DNA of 5,678 nt, from positions 1 through 5,678 of the forward strand of contig JBBRDW010000180.1 in NCBI GenBank assembly GCA_038203525.1, written 5' to 3'. This DNA is from Limnovirga sp038203525 (GTDB taxonomy: Bacteria > Bacteroidota > Bacteroidia > Chitinophagales > Chitinophagaceae). The translations under genes were made by a program, and so were the position numbers. The notes under the pieces are model-generated. The model was not told the DNA's origin, searched no databases, and saw nothing but the letters and a program-made list of their open reading frames with translations. This document shows, piece by piece, positions 5,677 to 5,678 of the stretch (positions within the stretch are counted from its first letter, which is position 1; each line of letters begins with the position of its first letter).

Positions 5677-5678
5677 CC

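Noticed and set aside
5661..5677. Hairpin gggct-N7-agccc at the right edge
   Set aside because: The 5-bp stem lies inside the open frame of the truncated gene and has no T tract; probably chance.

Overview
The window is most likely from a member of the Bacteroidota, probably a Chitinophagaceae-like bacterium. The basis is protein style (a CcoI-type copper ATPase with the N-terminal cysteine-rich domain typical of that phylum, and a vSGLT-type sodium/sugar symporter), A/T-rich spacers, weak ribosome-binding sites, and spacers crowded with short interspersed repeats. This placement is inference; there is no rRNA or other marker.

Layout. Positions 1-380 hold no convincing gene but carry pieces of a repeat family. 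381-2786 (minus strand) is a complete copper-transporting P1B ATPase of the CcoI/FixI type. 2787-3594 is an 808-base gene-poor spacer between two divergent genes. It holds three more repeat copies, two short-period tandem repeats, and the likely promoters of both genes. 3595-5226 (plus strand) is a complete sodium/solute symporter closely resembling the Vibrio sodium/galactose transporter vSGLT. 5227-5583 holds another repeat copy, a REP-like pair of inverted hairpins, and a terminator that folds properly only as minus-strand RNA. 5584-5676 is the last 30 codons of a minus-strand gene that enters from the right edge and converges on the symporter.

The two complete genes are divergently transcribed and have no evident functional link: one serves copper supply for cytochrome oxidase assembly, the other sodium-driven sugar uptake. 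Neither has its usual functional neighbours in view (no ccoS/ccoN, no sugar hydrolase or kinase).

The most unusual content is non-coding. A modular interspersed repeat is present in at least seven full or partial copies. Its head module starts within about 20 bases of the stop codon of both complete genes, in the same orientation relative to each gene. I see no CRISPR array, RNA gene, transposase or defence system, and nothing that amounts to a new multi-gene system.
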